A stretch of DNA of 42,425 nucleotides from assembly GCA_015039365.1 (NCBI GenBank), contig WION01000455.1:1-42425 (forward strand). The letters are read 5' to 3'. The notes under the pieces are model-generated. The model worked only from the letters and a program-made list of their open reading frames with translations, searched no databases and was not told the DNA's origin. A program made the position numbers and the translations under genes. The number at the start of each line of letters is the position of its first letter. The first letter of the stretch is position 1. Source of the DNA: Amanita rubescens (Eukaryota; Basidiomycota; Agaricomycetes; Agaricales; Amanitaceae). This document shows, piece after piece, positions 31,823 through 41,831 of this stretch.

Positions 31823-33876
31823 TCATAAGCCGTTGGACGCCAAATCCCTGGTGGTGTCAACGATCCCTGCCACGACAGTGATTACACCGATGAGCCAACA
31901 CACGTAGAACAAACAACATCAGCTTACCGTGATTAACAGTGTTGTGACGCGCCAAAACTCGAATCCGATCCTTCATTTCTTGTGGCGTGCGAGGGCCTTC
32001 GAACTTGAGTAAGTATGCAACAAGGCCAGCAACATGGGGAGCAGCCTGAATCAGATGTAAGTGCCTGTCAGAAAATAGCCGTAGCCCAAGACAACGTACC
32101 CCAGATGTGCCGGAAGCCGTAGTACGGTTGGGCACGCCACCTACAGCGCCAGGCCGAGCACCAGTAATAAGTGCTCCAGGGGCAAAGACATCAACCGAAG
32201 CACCGAAGTTAGAACCTTCATTTGGGCCATCAATCCATATCCCATCATTGATCCCAATTGCGCCAACAGTGATAACACTTGGGACATGGGCAGGGCAGCT
32301 AGCTATGGTGTCGACGTCTTGTCTTTCGTTACCCGCAGCAGCCTAGCAACAAATAAATAAAATGAAACAGCTGGTACATGCCCAGAGCAACTAGGACTGT
32401 GACGCACAACAACATGTATCCCGGCACGAGTGGTCTAAGTATAAATAAGCAAGCAGTCTCCGAGAGCAGATTGGGAAGTAAGCATACCATGACGAAAGCA
32501 GTATGCTGTCCACGAATATGTACGTCAGTGGCGGCGGCCGGGTTTACAACAGGGCCGACAGAATAGTTGACAACGCTAAGATTCCCACTATCAGCAGCCC
32601 TATCGCGAACATACGCTAAAGCGTTAATGCTGAGAATCGTCAATGAGTCTTGGGTACGTTTTTGTGCTAAAAGTGAGATGAGTAACGTGCCTTGAGATGG
32701 CGCCCCCACTTTCAGTTTAAATGGTTAGCTAGAATGGTATTTATCCTTGAATGCTTACGGCAAGACTTTGATGTCGATGAGCCTGCAAAGCAGGTTGTAT
32801 AATGGAGTAGGAACAATCTATAATACCACACACCTTAGTCACACCGTACGTATTGCTCCCTATAATCGAGCTATAGTCATGCAATGTGAGATGGTAGAAG
32901 AGAAAATTGAAGAAGATGCCCTTACGCGACCCAAGTTCCATGCCAGCCGCCAACTCTGGGCCTAAGCATTTATGGTGAGTTAGAGCACTTGCGCAGAGAG
33001 TTCATAGCTAGTTACTCATTTGGTGCCGTGGAAAAATTTGTATTAGGGTCCTGGACAACTCGGCCATTGAATTGCGGCTGTTGACCACACGTAATCAGAT
33101 AATCACCCGCATCAACTCGGGAGTGGATGACATACATGGGCGGCGTCAATACCTGATCGAATTAGTGCCATTCATACAGTTATATTGCACACTGCACAGT
33201 GAGTGAACTGACCAGTGTCTACAGGTGTATCGACTTGGATATGAGCAGGCTAAAGAGATCGGGCAGAATGTGTCTCACGTACCAAGGACGTAAATATCAA
33301 CATTCCCATCATACGCAACATGGTCGTTGTAACGGTACGCGAAATTGAGAAGACTAGTGGGACACAAGTATATCAGATTCTCATAGACTGCGTCAGAATT
33401 GAAATCAATACTGTACTTTGGATTACGTTCTGCCAAGACGGCAGCAGAGCTCAACCTTTCAAGGCCCCATGGTGCTGAGTTGATTGGTTGCCTGAAACAA
33501 GTCAACACCGATAGGACGCAGAGTAAAATACCACGGACTGTTGGACAATGGCGGCGGGTTGCAAAAAGGTGTCTTCTACGATGGAAGTAACCTCGGGAGC
33601 TAAGGTCTTCAAAATCGACAGGGCCGAATCATTGAAAGCACCTTGTTTTTGCATGGCGATTAGCGGGTTACATTGGCCAAAATTTCAATACATACCCCCC
33701 AAACCCGAAAAACCGTGTTTTTCGGTGCTCCACTGGTGGGCGACTGTGCTGGCCTCGTTGCCGAGTTTGGCCAGTACGGCCGACCTGGACTCATCGTCCT
33801 TGAGCGAGACGATATATTCGCCGGTGAATCCGCCGGCGCCGGCCTTCTGGATTATAATTTCAGTGGGACGAGACAT
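31823..33876 (-). CDS. Subtilisin-like serine protease (S8, proteinase K type) with frame breaks
   Basis: N-terminal I9 propeptide (GEYIVSLKDDESRSAVLAKL, HGFSGLGGAFNDSAL), then APWGLERLSS, the catalytic Asp in VDTGIDAAH (codon 33217-33219), His in FHGT (33028-33030), GSNTYGVTK, LIDIKVLP, oxyanion Asn in AAGNERQD (32328-32330), SVDVFAPGALITGARPG, and Ser in SGTSGAAPHVAGLVAYL (32103-32105). It ends GIVDTTRDLASNGL. Well-supported introns: 33642-33695, 33234-33282, 32435-32487, 32343-32407 and 31867-31927. No signal peptide is visible. Frame breaks remain near the 33492-33531 intron, the A5 run at 33032-33036, just after the His motif, and the C5 run at 32703-32707. All catalytic residues are conserved. 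It could be a young pseudogene or an intact gene with base-calling errors. Confidence 0.78.
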
Positions 33877-34525
33877 GTTGGATTACGAGTTGTATGTTGG
33901 ATCAAATGCTCGTAGGAAAGATAAGAGTTGGGTTGGGATAGTGCGAGCCTTTATAGTCACGGTGGGGTTTCCAGAGGAATTGCATTGTTAGGGCAAGGAC
34001 ACGAGACGAGATCGGATACTGTACATTCATCACACGTCAAATCACTGCCAGAGAGGTCACATTGGACGAGATTGCACGGCTTTTGCTCCTCCCGTCACCG
34101 AGCTCAGCATAAAGTCAGAGGCGACCGCGTCAGGATTTGATTCCAATCGCTTCAATTGCAGGCTTGCAGCACTTCAGACACAGGGCCGCCATGACCAAGC
34201 CAGCAATACGGAATATACCCTCAAACTTTAACACCCAGTGACACAAAAAATGAATAGCAATCGCAGGCGCACTCACAATGGAGAGAAAGTTGTCGTAAAG
34301 ATTGATCACGCTGTGTCGCTACTGTGGGAAAGCCGTTAATAAGGATAAGGGATCTCAATTGACAACTTATCGAAATTCGATCATTTCACCTTTCATAGAA
34401 GTCGTCTTCACTTTCAGCCCCTCTTTCGCGGAGTCATGAACAAGGCTAGTCCAAACGTAAGGCCTAATTAAAATTACCCACACGGTGAAAATATCAAAAG
34501 ATGGCCCATCAGACCTAAGTGGGAA
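33590..34525 (-). repeat. Large inverted repeat, left arm
   Basis: Reverse complement aligns with 35608-36889. Shared landmarks: the I9 propeptide exons, the promoter with actataaaggctcgca, tgtccttgccctaa, tgctgagctcggtgacggga, catgactccgcgaaag and gggccatcttttgatatttt. The left arm has about 100 bp (agaggggctgaaagtg and beyond) missing on the right. Confidence 0.88.
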
Positions 34526-34749
34526 TCAGAAGCATGTCACAGGATTCCATATGGCAACGATTGACTCAGCTAAACCTCATCGGCGGCTGTCAGATGATGA
34601 AAATGGGAATGGCACGCGGTAAAGGATGTCGATTCGGCCAACATCAGATTTTCGGCCATTTCCGCTCCGGCCACTAACTTTGCCAAACAACGCTTTTCCC
34701 GCCGGCTCCGATCGATTGCTCCGAGGTCAACACACGCGGTCCATCTCCG

Positions 34750-35230
34750 GCCCTACAAGCCTCATTCGCTCTCTATCTTCGACCCGCCTCGCGAGGATAC
34801 TAAGAAAACGATCAACGATACCTTGCTCTTGGCGTCAAGGTCCACATGGTCACTTGTGATCAGTTAGCTATTGCGAAGTAAACGAGACGTCGTCTCGGTC
34901 TCGGAGATCACATGTACGCCGCCAAAGCTTTGAAAGAAGGTCCAGCCCCCGGCGGCAGATTCAACACTCTCGACGACATGATTCTTGATGCGGACGGTTT
35001 CGAAATTGTCAAGCGTTTTCAAGGCCTCGGTCATCTTTGCGCTATGACTGGTGACGGTGCCAACGATGCCCGAGCTCTCTCTCGTGCCGACGTCGGTATC
35101 GCTGTCGAGGGTGCCCCGGATGCTGCCCGTGGCGCAGCCCATGTTGTCTTGACGGAACCAGATCTTTCCACCATTGTCCATGGCTACTACTCTTCTCGAA
35201 CGGCTTTCGTAGTCTTTAATACGCTGCCCG
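34750..35230 (+). pseudogene. Plasma-membrane P-type H+-ATPase fragment (PMA1-like)
   Basis: Encodes part of the cytoplasmic P/N domains of a P3A H+-ATPase: FDPPREDTKKTINDTL, then after a one-base shift LGVKVHMVT and DQLAIAK, RRRLGLGDHMYAAKALKEGP, GRFNTLDDMILDADGF, IVKRFQGLGHLCAMTGDGAN (the hinge motif), DVGIAVEGAPDAARGAAHVV and LTEPDLSTIVHG. Transmembrane segments, the phosphorylated DKTG region and both ends are absent. An in-frame TAA lies at 34879-34881 (before RRRLGLGDH), and a missing base occurs near 34830. It is a dead fragment of about 150 codons sitting in the spacer of the large inverted repeat. Sequence type resembles plant-like fungal PMA rather than the yeast type, from the AKALKEGPAPGG region. 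Confidence 0.85.
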
Positions 35231-35310
35231 TGGCACAGCTGTTATTGTCTTGACGGAACCAGGTCTTTCCATGGCTACTACTCTTCTCGAACTTTTTTCG
35301 TAGTCTTTAA
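35140..35310 (+). repeat. Tandem partial duplication in the H+-ATPase fragment
   Basis: gtggcgcagcccatgttgtc to cgtagtctttaat is repeated at once as gtggcacagctgttattgtc to cgtagtctttaatgg, with about 9 bp deleted in the second unit. Unit length is about 85-92 bp. Confidence 0.8.
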
Positions 35311-35941
35311 TGGCTATCAGTCACCTTCAAAGATTTCGCATCGCTACCCCACTACTTTGTATTCATCGCCTGCACCATCATTTGTATCCCATGGCAGCAA
35401 CAGCAATGAACATTTTTTTGACTAATTTCTGAACTGCTTATTATAAATAAGACGAAAACATCTGGAACATCATTCCCATCAGCCACCGTCGAGGACACGA
35501 CCAGTGACTACCATCGACCGCTGTATACGCGCTGCGATATCCATTGCGCCTCTCACCCGTCTCCCATCTAATATCACTGGTAAGCACTTGCCATCACTAA
35601 GATGACCAATAGCTGATTCCCACTTGGGCCTGACGGGCCATCTTTTGATATTTTACGATAAGTGGGTAATTAGGCCTTAGGTTTGGACTAGCCTTGTTCA
35701 TGACTCCGCGAAAGTTCCCATACTGGCAACACAGCGTGATCAGTGTGCCTGCAATTGCCATTCATTTTTTGTGTCACTGGCAGTTAAAGTTTGAGGGTAC
35801 ATTCCGTATCGCTGGCTCGGTCATGGCGGTCCTGCGTCTGAAGTGGTGCAATTGAGTCAATTGAAAATTGAATCCTGATGTGGCCGCTTCTGACTTTATG
35901 CTGAGCTCGGTGACGGGAGGAGCCGAAATCCGTGCAAGCTC

Positions 35942-36368
35942 ATTCTGGTATCATTGTAGTGAGTATCTACTATTTAACAAGAGGAAATCCCCCTATCAGT
36001 TCACTTCCACCGACACACATATATCCGCACCTACTATCAGCCCCAGTTCTATATACACCGCCATAGACTGAAAATGCCCTAAATTTATGCCAGACCCCCG
36101 CAGTGACAAATGTGCTAGGGGAGGTTGCGGGCACCGCAACGCGCAACGTAAGATTTCACACACCTGAATTCCAAGTCCGAGTCGAGGCTAATCTAGCACG
36201 CAATGTAGACGAGGAGGAGGAGTCGTTTTCGGCGGTGGTCGCCCCAGCAGTTTATGGGCATTTGAATCATAACTTTGTTGTACTAACGTCATTTCTGTTC
36301 AAATTTGAATGCGTTCGAAGATACTTACATGAACGAGTCTTCCTTTACCTGCTTAAATTCTTTTTCTC
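35942..36368. mobile_element. 427-bp insertion in the right repeat arm, possible mobile fragment
   Basis: The left arm reads gtgcaatctc then gtccaatgtgacc without interruption. In the right arm 427 bp sit between gtgcaagctc and gttcaatgtgacc. CTC is present at both edges, a possible 3-bp target duplication. No terminal inverted repeat or coding domain was recognised. It lies about 200 bp upstream of the I9-type gene. Confidence 0.5.
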
Positions 36369-36569
36369 GTTCAATGTGACCTTTCTTGCAGTGATTTGGC
36401 ACGTGATAAATGTACAGTATCTCATCTCATGTCCTTGCCCTAATAAGCAACTCCTCTGGAAGCCCCACCGTGACTATAAAGGCTCGCAATCCTGCCGCCC
36501 CATCCCAGTCCAACCCAACCCTTATCTTTCCTACGAGCGTTCAATACAACATACAACTTTTAATCCAAC

Positions 36570-36889
36570 ATGTCTCATCCCACCGAGATTATAATCCAGA
36601 AGGCCGGCGCCGGCGGATTCACCGGGGAATACATTGTCTCGCTCAAGGACGATGAGTGCAGGTCGGCCGTGCTGCTCGCACTTGGCGACGAGGCCAGCAC
36701 GATCACCCACCAGTGGAGCACCGAAAAACACGGTTTTTCGGGTTTGGGGGGTATGTATTGAAATTTTGGCCGCTGTAACCCACTAATCACCATGAAAAAC
36801 AAGGTGCTTTCAATGACTTGGCCTTGTCGATTTTGAAGACCTTAGCTCCCAAGGTTACTTCCATCGTGGAAGATACCTATCTAGAGTAA
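36570..36889 (+). CDS. Standalone I9-type protease inhibitor (propeptide-like), 88 residues
   Basis: I9 domains are subtilisin propeptides; standalone versions (yeast PBI2, Pleurotus POIA1) inhibit subtilases. This gene has two exons (intron 36751-36803) and encodes MSHPTEIIIQK, GEYIVSLKDDECRSAV, THQWSTEKHGFSGLGG and TLAPKVTSIVEDTYLE, stopping exactly where the propeptide of the neighbouring subtilase would continue to its catalytic domain. It is close to the N-terminal exons of the subtilase at 33876 (inverted copy), but here the frame closes at a TAA. The promoter, including a TATA-like actataaagg about 95 bp upstream, is duplicated too. No signal peptide, so it would act inside the cell. 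Intact frame and splice sites, unlike the protease. Confidence 0.75.
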
Positions 36890-39058
36890 GTACAGATCTC
36901 CGATCTACGCAGTGACATGAATCAAGCGGGTTTGTCCAGACCAGAGTCCTTTTCTGGCTGGGATGATTAGTTACGGACGGAGTGATATGGAACGGACAGA
37001 CGCAGCCGCGGAGGGACATACAGGAAACACTTGAGAGACGCGGTGGCAGTTAGTTAGGCGACCATCGATTTAATCTTGTGGACAAATCGCAATCACTCAG
37101 AGTCGGCATCCTTTGCAATGAAACGAGGTTTCCTGACTTCTTGAGAACCACTGGTGAGTGGTCGTTTGACTTGTGGCGGACATCAGAGACAACAACGGGT
37201 ATTCCGGACGATTAGCATAAGGCTAGGTGAATAGAATACAAAATTCGTGCCCCAAAAAAGTCCGGGTGTTTTTGGCGTAGTCAGCGTATAGTATAATCCA
37301 TATCCGTACCCCTCGCCACTTGAAAGGATTGCAAGGACATGGCCACGAATCGTACGAAGGAATGTATATCGTACGTCAACATATAAGAGGGATCGCAGCC
37401 CCGGACATACGTGGGTAGTAGTAACAGCACGAGAAAAGTGACATAGAAGGTTTGCTCTCAGCCCGGCGTCTGTTGGCACGCTCTCGATTCCCCATCACCG
37501 TTTATTACGTTTCCTTCCTGAATAATACAAACGAATCGTATCTTTGGGTACTGGGTGCTTACCCTCAAAGCTGTACCGTTTGGTGACACTCATGCTCAGA
37601 CATATACACCCGCCTCAACAGCTTCTGCTACAGCATCTCAGACTTAGAAAAGAAGTTGAGACAGCAAACGAAGGACACGGCGTGAAGTAGCGTACGATAG
37701 AGCGTAGGACTATGAACGAGGAGCAGTGCGTCGCTGATATTCATTTGCAAGCGCGAATTCTGGAGAAGGATCAGATACTTTCACCCAAGTTTCAGCCATA
37801 ATGCATAATTACCTTCGATAGTGGGCGCTGACCGAGTGGATGGCATGAAGACGTGTATACTTGGGATGGCTGGGAAAGTACAACAGGGCTGGGCATAGAG
37901 GTGGAATCGAAGGCAGAATAACATGATATCTGGAGTGGTGGCCCATTCACACCCTTCTTCTTTGCGGCGGCGAGGACAACGAACCCTCGGTTCTCAAAAT
38001 GGGTCTAAACGGATCAGCAAGTCGACCAGAGGAAAGAAAAAAACACCGGAACTCACCCGGGCACATTGCATACTAGAAGGTTACCGTAAACGTGACGTTA
38101 TCGCGATCACATGTAATCCTTGTATAACGTGGGGGCACCGTCAGGTTTCTCGACGAAGCAATACCCCGTTTACTCATCATGTAGGCTCTGCCTCCCGCCC
38201 CGCAAAGCCTTTCGTCACTGACCACTGCAATAATCTTATCGTTTTACAGACTATCCTCCCCCTTGCGCGTCTTCGCCCAGTCCAACTCAATGCACCCTTC
38301 TCCCCCCGCCCCCGGGCGCACCTTTTGGTTACTACTCTTCACCATGCTCGGCCTTTCACTTATCTCAAGATCATCACAAAAGCTAAGACCTCCACGTCAA
38401 TGCAACGGGGCATGCCATTCCTCTCCTCTGCGACTCTTTACTCGCCGCCTTCGCGCGTCATAAAGAACAAGCACCGGTCCCGCACGTATGGCCGGGTACC
38501 ACACCCCCTCCCAACCGGACTCAAAGGTTGCCCATCCCCAACTTCCAACCCAATTCCCCTCTCGGCCTGTCACCTGTGCTACCAGGTTATGACGCCATCC
38601 TCGACGGGCTGGAAAGACGTAATAACGAGGACCTGCACGGCTCACGTTCTGATGATGTCTTAAAGTACCACAGAAGCTAACAACCTCCACGTCAATGCAA
38701 CGAGCATCTGCTCTACAATTCCTTCCTCGCGCTGTAACATAACAATCCCGGTACTACGAAAATTTTCGTCGTGCCGCATTCATTACTCCTTCTATGGAAT
38801 CCAATTACAGGGGCGAATACATGGCTGAAGCGCGTAAAGCGTTCGATGGGCAGGAGCAGCAGGAGTTGGTGTTCTTCGTGTTGGACGAGTCCGTGGAGAA
38901 TAGGCAGACGTTTTACCCAGGTGATCGTAGCGGGCGATCTACTAGAGTAACCCTCCGCATGCAAACAATTTGCGGCAAACCGTTTATCTGACGACGATCT
39001 TCCCGGCCAAGTTACGGTTGGATTATATGCGGGTATATTGAAGAAAGAAATGCGAAGA
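36890..39058. other. Intergenic, repeat fragments, no supported gene
   Basis: Over 2 kb. Repeat D copy 2 is at 38167-38240. A short direct repeat (cctccacgtcaatgcaacg) occurs at about 38389-38407 and 38685-38703. Plus-strand frames at 37923-38663 and 38794-38991 (starting MESNYRGEYMAEARKAFDGQ) have no recognisable domain; the latter has a balanced composition and might be an exon of a lost gene. Confidence 0.4.
38167..38240 (+). repeat. Dispersed repeat D, copy 2
   Basis: Diverged copy of 21788-21876. The order of shared words is the same, and both lie upstream of a repeat A copy. Confidence 0.55.
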
Positions 39059-39233
39059 TGGATGCATGAATGTTGTGTATAATTGAGGTCGGTTACCTGA
39101 ACGGATTGTGTCGTTTTATGCGCATTTTGATGCATATACAAGTAAGTCTCGATTTTTCCAGTTCTGAGTACGAAAACCAAGTGCTGATGAGGCACAGATC
39201 CGAACTTTCGAACCTGAGGGCGCAACAGTGGCC
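39059..39233 (+). repeat. Dispersed repeat A, copy 2
   Basis: Near-identical to 17158-17315 apart from an 18-bp difference in the middle. Immediately followed by fused repeat C. Confidence 0.85.
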
Positions 39234-39251
39234 AGTACCAAAGAATACTTG

Positions 39252-39397
39252 CCATGGACTAAGTATAGAAGCTGTCGCCGTAAAATGCGCATACGTGATC
39301 GCTTAATATTGTACAGGTTATGATGAGCTAATATGATTTGAGTGAACAAAACCTGATGCAGGCAGAGGAACTTGGTTGTGACTTTTACCACTACGTT
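39252..39397 (+). repeat. Repeat C, fused copy without F-box gene
   Basis: First 94 bp is the inverse of 17845-17938; the rest (gagtgaacaaaacctgatg to cttttaccactac) matches 19513-19575. The F-box gene that separates these parts near 18-19 kb is absent, so this may be the empty form or a deletion product. Confidence 0.75.
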
Positions 39398-39522
39398 TTC
39401 TCCCAATATCCAGACTGCTTGCCGTGACTGGGATGTCTTCCGAGATGACATGTATACAACACTGGATAACAATTGCATGCATAGAAGTTTACTATACACG
39501 CTTTCCCTGCGACATTCGGGGA

Positions 39523-40167
39523 TTACTTTCTAATAGCACGGCCGTTTCTGCTTCGAACCTCAACCTCTAAAACGATATTCCAAAGTGTTGCCTCCTCTGT
39601 AGTCTCATTTCCCGTCAAGAGCTCGATCTAACGTGTAAATGTGAGTTCTCTTATTCTTTTGGAATTTCTGTACAGTGCTTACATCAGGAACAAGGCTGGA
39701 ATCCTGGGCCCAGAACAAGTTTTTACCAGGTGGAAAGATCCTATGTATATCACGTCAAACTTCCGGTTGATCAGAATGTTTGCCGTGCCTTACTCATAAA
39801 CACCTTCAGCAGTAACGGCAACTTCCCATGTATACTCGGTAGAAGACCAAACGAGCTTGTTATCCTTTACGAGTTGACAATATTAACGCCAAGATGAGGT
39901 AAAAAGAGAGTAGACATACATCGTCAGGGGCGATGTACAACCCAGTCGCGCCTTGAATGGTAACAAGGGATATATTCTCGTCAGTGATATTTTTGCTCAA
40001 AATAAGAGTCTTGGATACAATCAGCGGGCCGTACAATTGGAGAATAAATATAAAATATTTACAGCAGGGTTGGATGAGGTGTTCACTGGAGCACCCACAT
40101 CTTCTTCGCCAATGTAGGTGACGGATTCACCCGTCTTAACGCTTTGGATCGTGAATGTGAAAGACAT
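39523..40167 (-). CDS. Small cytosolic protein, beta-trefoil inhibitor/lectin-like (tentative)
   Basis: Five exons, introns 40010-40062, 39865-39919, 39741-39793 and 39628-39682, all GT-AG and 53-55 bp, with intact frame. The product is about 138 residues with no signal peptide: MSFTFTIQSVKTGESVTYIG, NITDENISLVTIQGATGLYI, KLVWSSTEYTWEVAVTAEGV, YEIFPPGKNLFWAQDSS and EEATLWNIVLEV. The short repeated beta-strand pattern with W-x-V and LWNI endings resembles mushroom beta-trefoil proteins such as I66-type peptidase inhibitors and ricin-B-like lectins. That assignment rests on pattern only. If correct, it would be a defence-type inhibitor close to the protease locus. Confidence 0.7.
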
Positions 40168-41013
40168 TGCTGGATGGGTGTGCTCTGGAGTTTGAGTACT
40201 GGAGGAGTGTAGCAAACCCAGCTTGGCTTTATACCTTTGGATGTTACGTTGACTGAGCTTCGTATTTCGGCTGCCTCGAAACGTTCCCAGACGAACCAAG
40301 GCCCCGGGTACGAGTGATTCTTGAAACACCAAGTTCATAAATATCGTCTATCTTCGACTGGTCAGTGTCTCGGTCTGGAAGAAAGAATAACTAACGTTTA
40401 GGGGCAAGCGAGAAGTTGAACGCCACGCTTCGGGACCTTTGTCCATATTCGATATGCCATTCCTTGCTCCGCCAACGTCGCTTCCGACACAACTACGTTC
40501 ATCAGTCGAAAAATGGCGAACTGACGAGTCGGAGATGGGCTCGATCGCTTATAACTCTCGTGGCCGCTATCCGAGGCTGGGCTACGGCTTTCAAGGCGAC
40601 AGCGTATGTCGGTGGTGAAAGGTGCTGCTCACTTCACATCGGCTCCCTTTCTCTAAGGATGGCTCACGTACTTAAACCGTGTTCGTGTTTCTTTATGTAA
40701 CGCTTTATTGCCGGAAAACGTCCGCAAGGTTGAGAGATGACTCAACTTACCTTTTTGTCCTCTTCGCTGTTCATCGCGGGCAACGTGGCACGCCACTGCT
40801 CGCATCACAACGCATGGAACATCATTCAATAATAAGCAGAACTGTGGTACGGCGCTAGCGGCATCAGCACATTATTGTAGATCTACTCTCATGCTGCATT
40901 GACAATCTATTTCTACTACTGCTTCAACCGAAAAACCCAGGTTCCCATGAACAACTTACGGTTACTGCGCTTACGATCACATCGCAGGTCCCACAGGAGC
41001 TTAAATGCGGCAA
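40168..41013. other. Intergenic, nothing recognised
   Basis: About 850 bp upstream of the small beta-trefoil-like gene and downstream of the next minus-strand gene. A plus-strand frame at 40416-40700 has no recognisable content. Confidence 0.4.
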
Positions 41014-41493
41014 CTAGTCAGCACTAATCTTAATTTCACTTAGAGGGAAACGAGCAATGAATACAATAATTCTTTTCGCCGTAGATTGCTTTGGACTAGA
41101 TGACGGCGCTCTCGATCCCTTGTTCGGGCCCTCGGGCATGAATCCATACTTCACGCACATCAGAACGTCGTCAATGAATAGTAACCAAGTTTACATACTC
41201 CATAAGTGATTTCCCACCTCATAGGATCCACCACGGACCACAGCCTATTGCGGAGGCTAAATCTTTCAGCGGGATCAATCCATTTTACACCGGAGAGGCT
41301 GGCTCTGGCCATCTCGATGGCGGCGGTCTTGACTTTACCGTGGTTGACAATGTCACCTACGAAGCTTAGCGAGTTCGTCTGTTGGCAATTCTAGGAGCTT
41401 GTCGAGCCATCCTTCTTTCAGGTCGACCGACGCTGCCACCTCTTCAGCGGTGGTTACCACCTTTCGTCTTTTGTTAGCTTTTCGTTTCCCCAT
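41014..41493 (-). CDS. Small basic hypothetical protein, one frame break
   Basis: No family recognised. It starts MGKRKANKRRKVVTTAEEVA, a lysine/arginine cluster like a nuclear or nucleolar signal, then WLDKLLELPTDELAK. The frame must shift by one base near 41360-41367 to continue FVGDIVNHGKVKTAAIEMAR, WIDPAERFSLRNRLWSVVD and MRWEITYG. A GT-AG intron (41149-41198, donor GTATGT) then leads to YGFMPEGPNKGSRAPSSSPK and a stop at 41014. The second part has a convincing amphipathic, gene-like composition. The break could be a real mutation or a sequencing error. Confidence 0.45.
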
Positions 41494-41831
41494 GTCAAGG
41501 TGGCGGCTTTCAACCGGATAGGAAGGATAGTGACGTCCATACGTTCGGCAATCCTCGGCCAGCCAAACAAGGCATAATATCTTACTAACTATAAGTAGCA
41601 TACTTATGTAAGACATCCAATCATCATCTATCACACGGGATGCCTCAATCTATTCACTTCTAGAAAGCTGCCAAACAACCTTCCAGTCTGGGAGCACTCA
41701 GATCTCAGACTGGGAACCGAAAGCAAAGCCTAGTTTGCCGCACCAACCCAGCACCTGAACCCAAGAGCTCACTATGATGAAAACATTTGAGGGCCACATC
41801 GAATGCGAGAGTGCATGCAAACATAAAGTCT
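41494..41831. other. Short divergent intergenic gap
   Basis: About 340 bp between two divergent small genes, presumably holding both promoters. No clear TATA box was found. Confidence 0.35.

Larger units (their letters stand above)
35608..36889 (+). repeat. Large inverted repeat, right arm
   Basis: Inverted copy of 33590-34525. It is longer because of a 427-bp insertion at 35942-36368. Similarity ends within the coding region near 36882, just before the stop codon of the I9-type gene. Confidence 0.88.

Noticed and set aside
33548..33991. 147-codon plus-strand open frame
   Set aside because: Opposite the I9 propeptide exons and their promoter; the minus strand carries the recognised domain and splice sites.
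34864..35181. Minus-strand open frame opposite the H+-ATPase fragment
   Set aside because: The plus strand carries the clear TGDGAND hinge motif; the minus frame is its shadow.
36103..36594. 163-codon plus-strand open frame running into the I9-type gene
   Set aside because: It spans the 427-bp insertion and the duplicated promoter, out of frame with the inhibitor; no domain is visible.
38713..39255. 180-codon minus-strand open frame
   Set aside because: It overlaps repeat A; the matching part at 17 kb is open by chance in only part of the frame, and no family is recognised.
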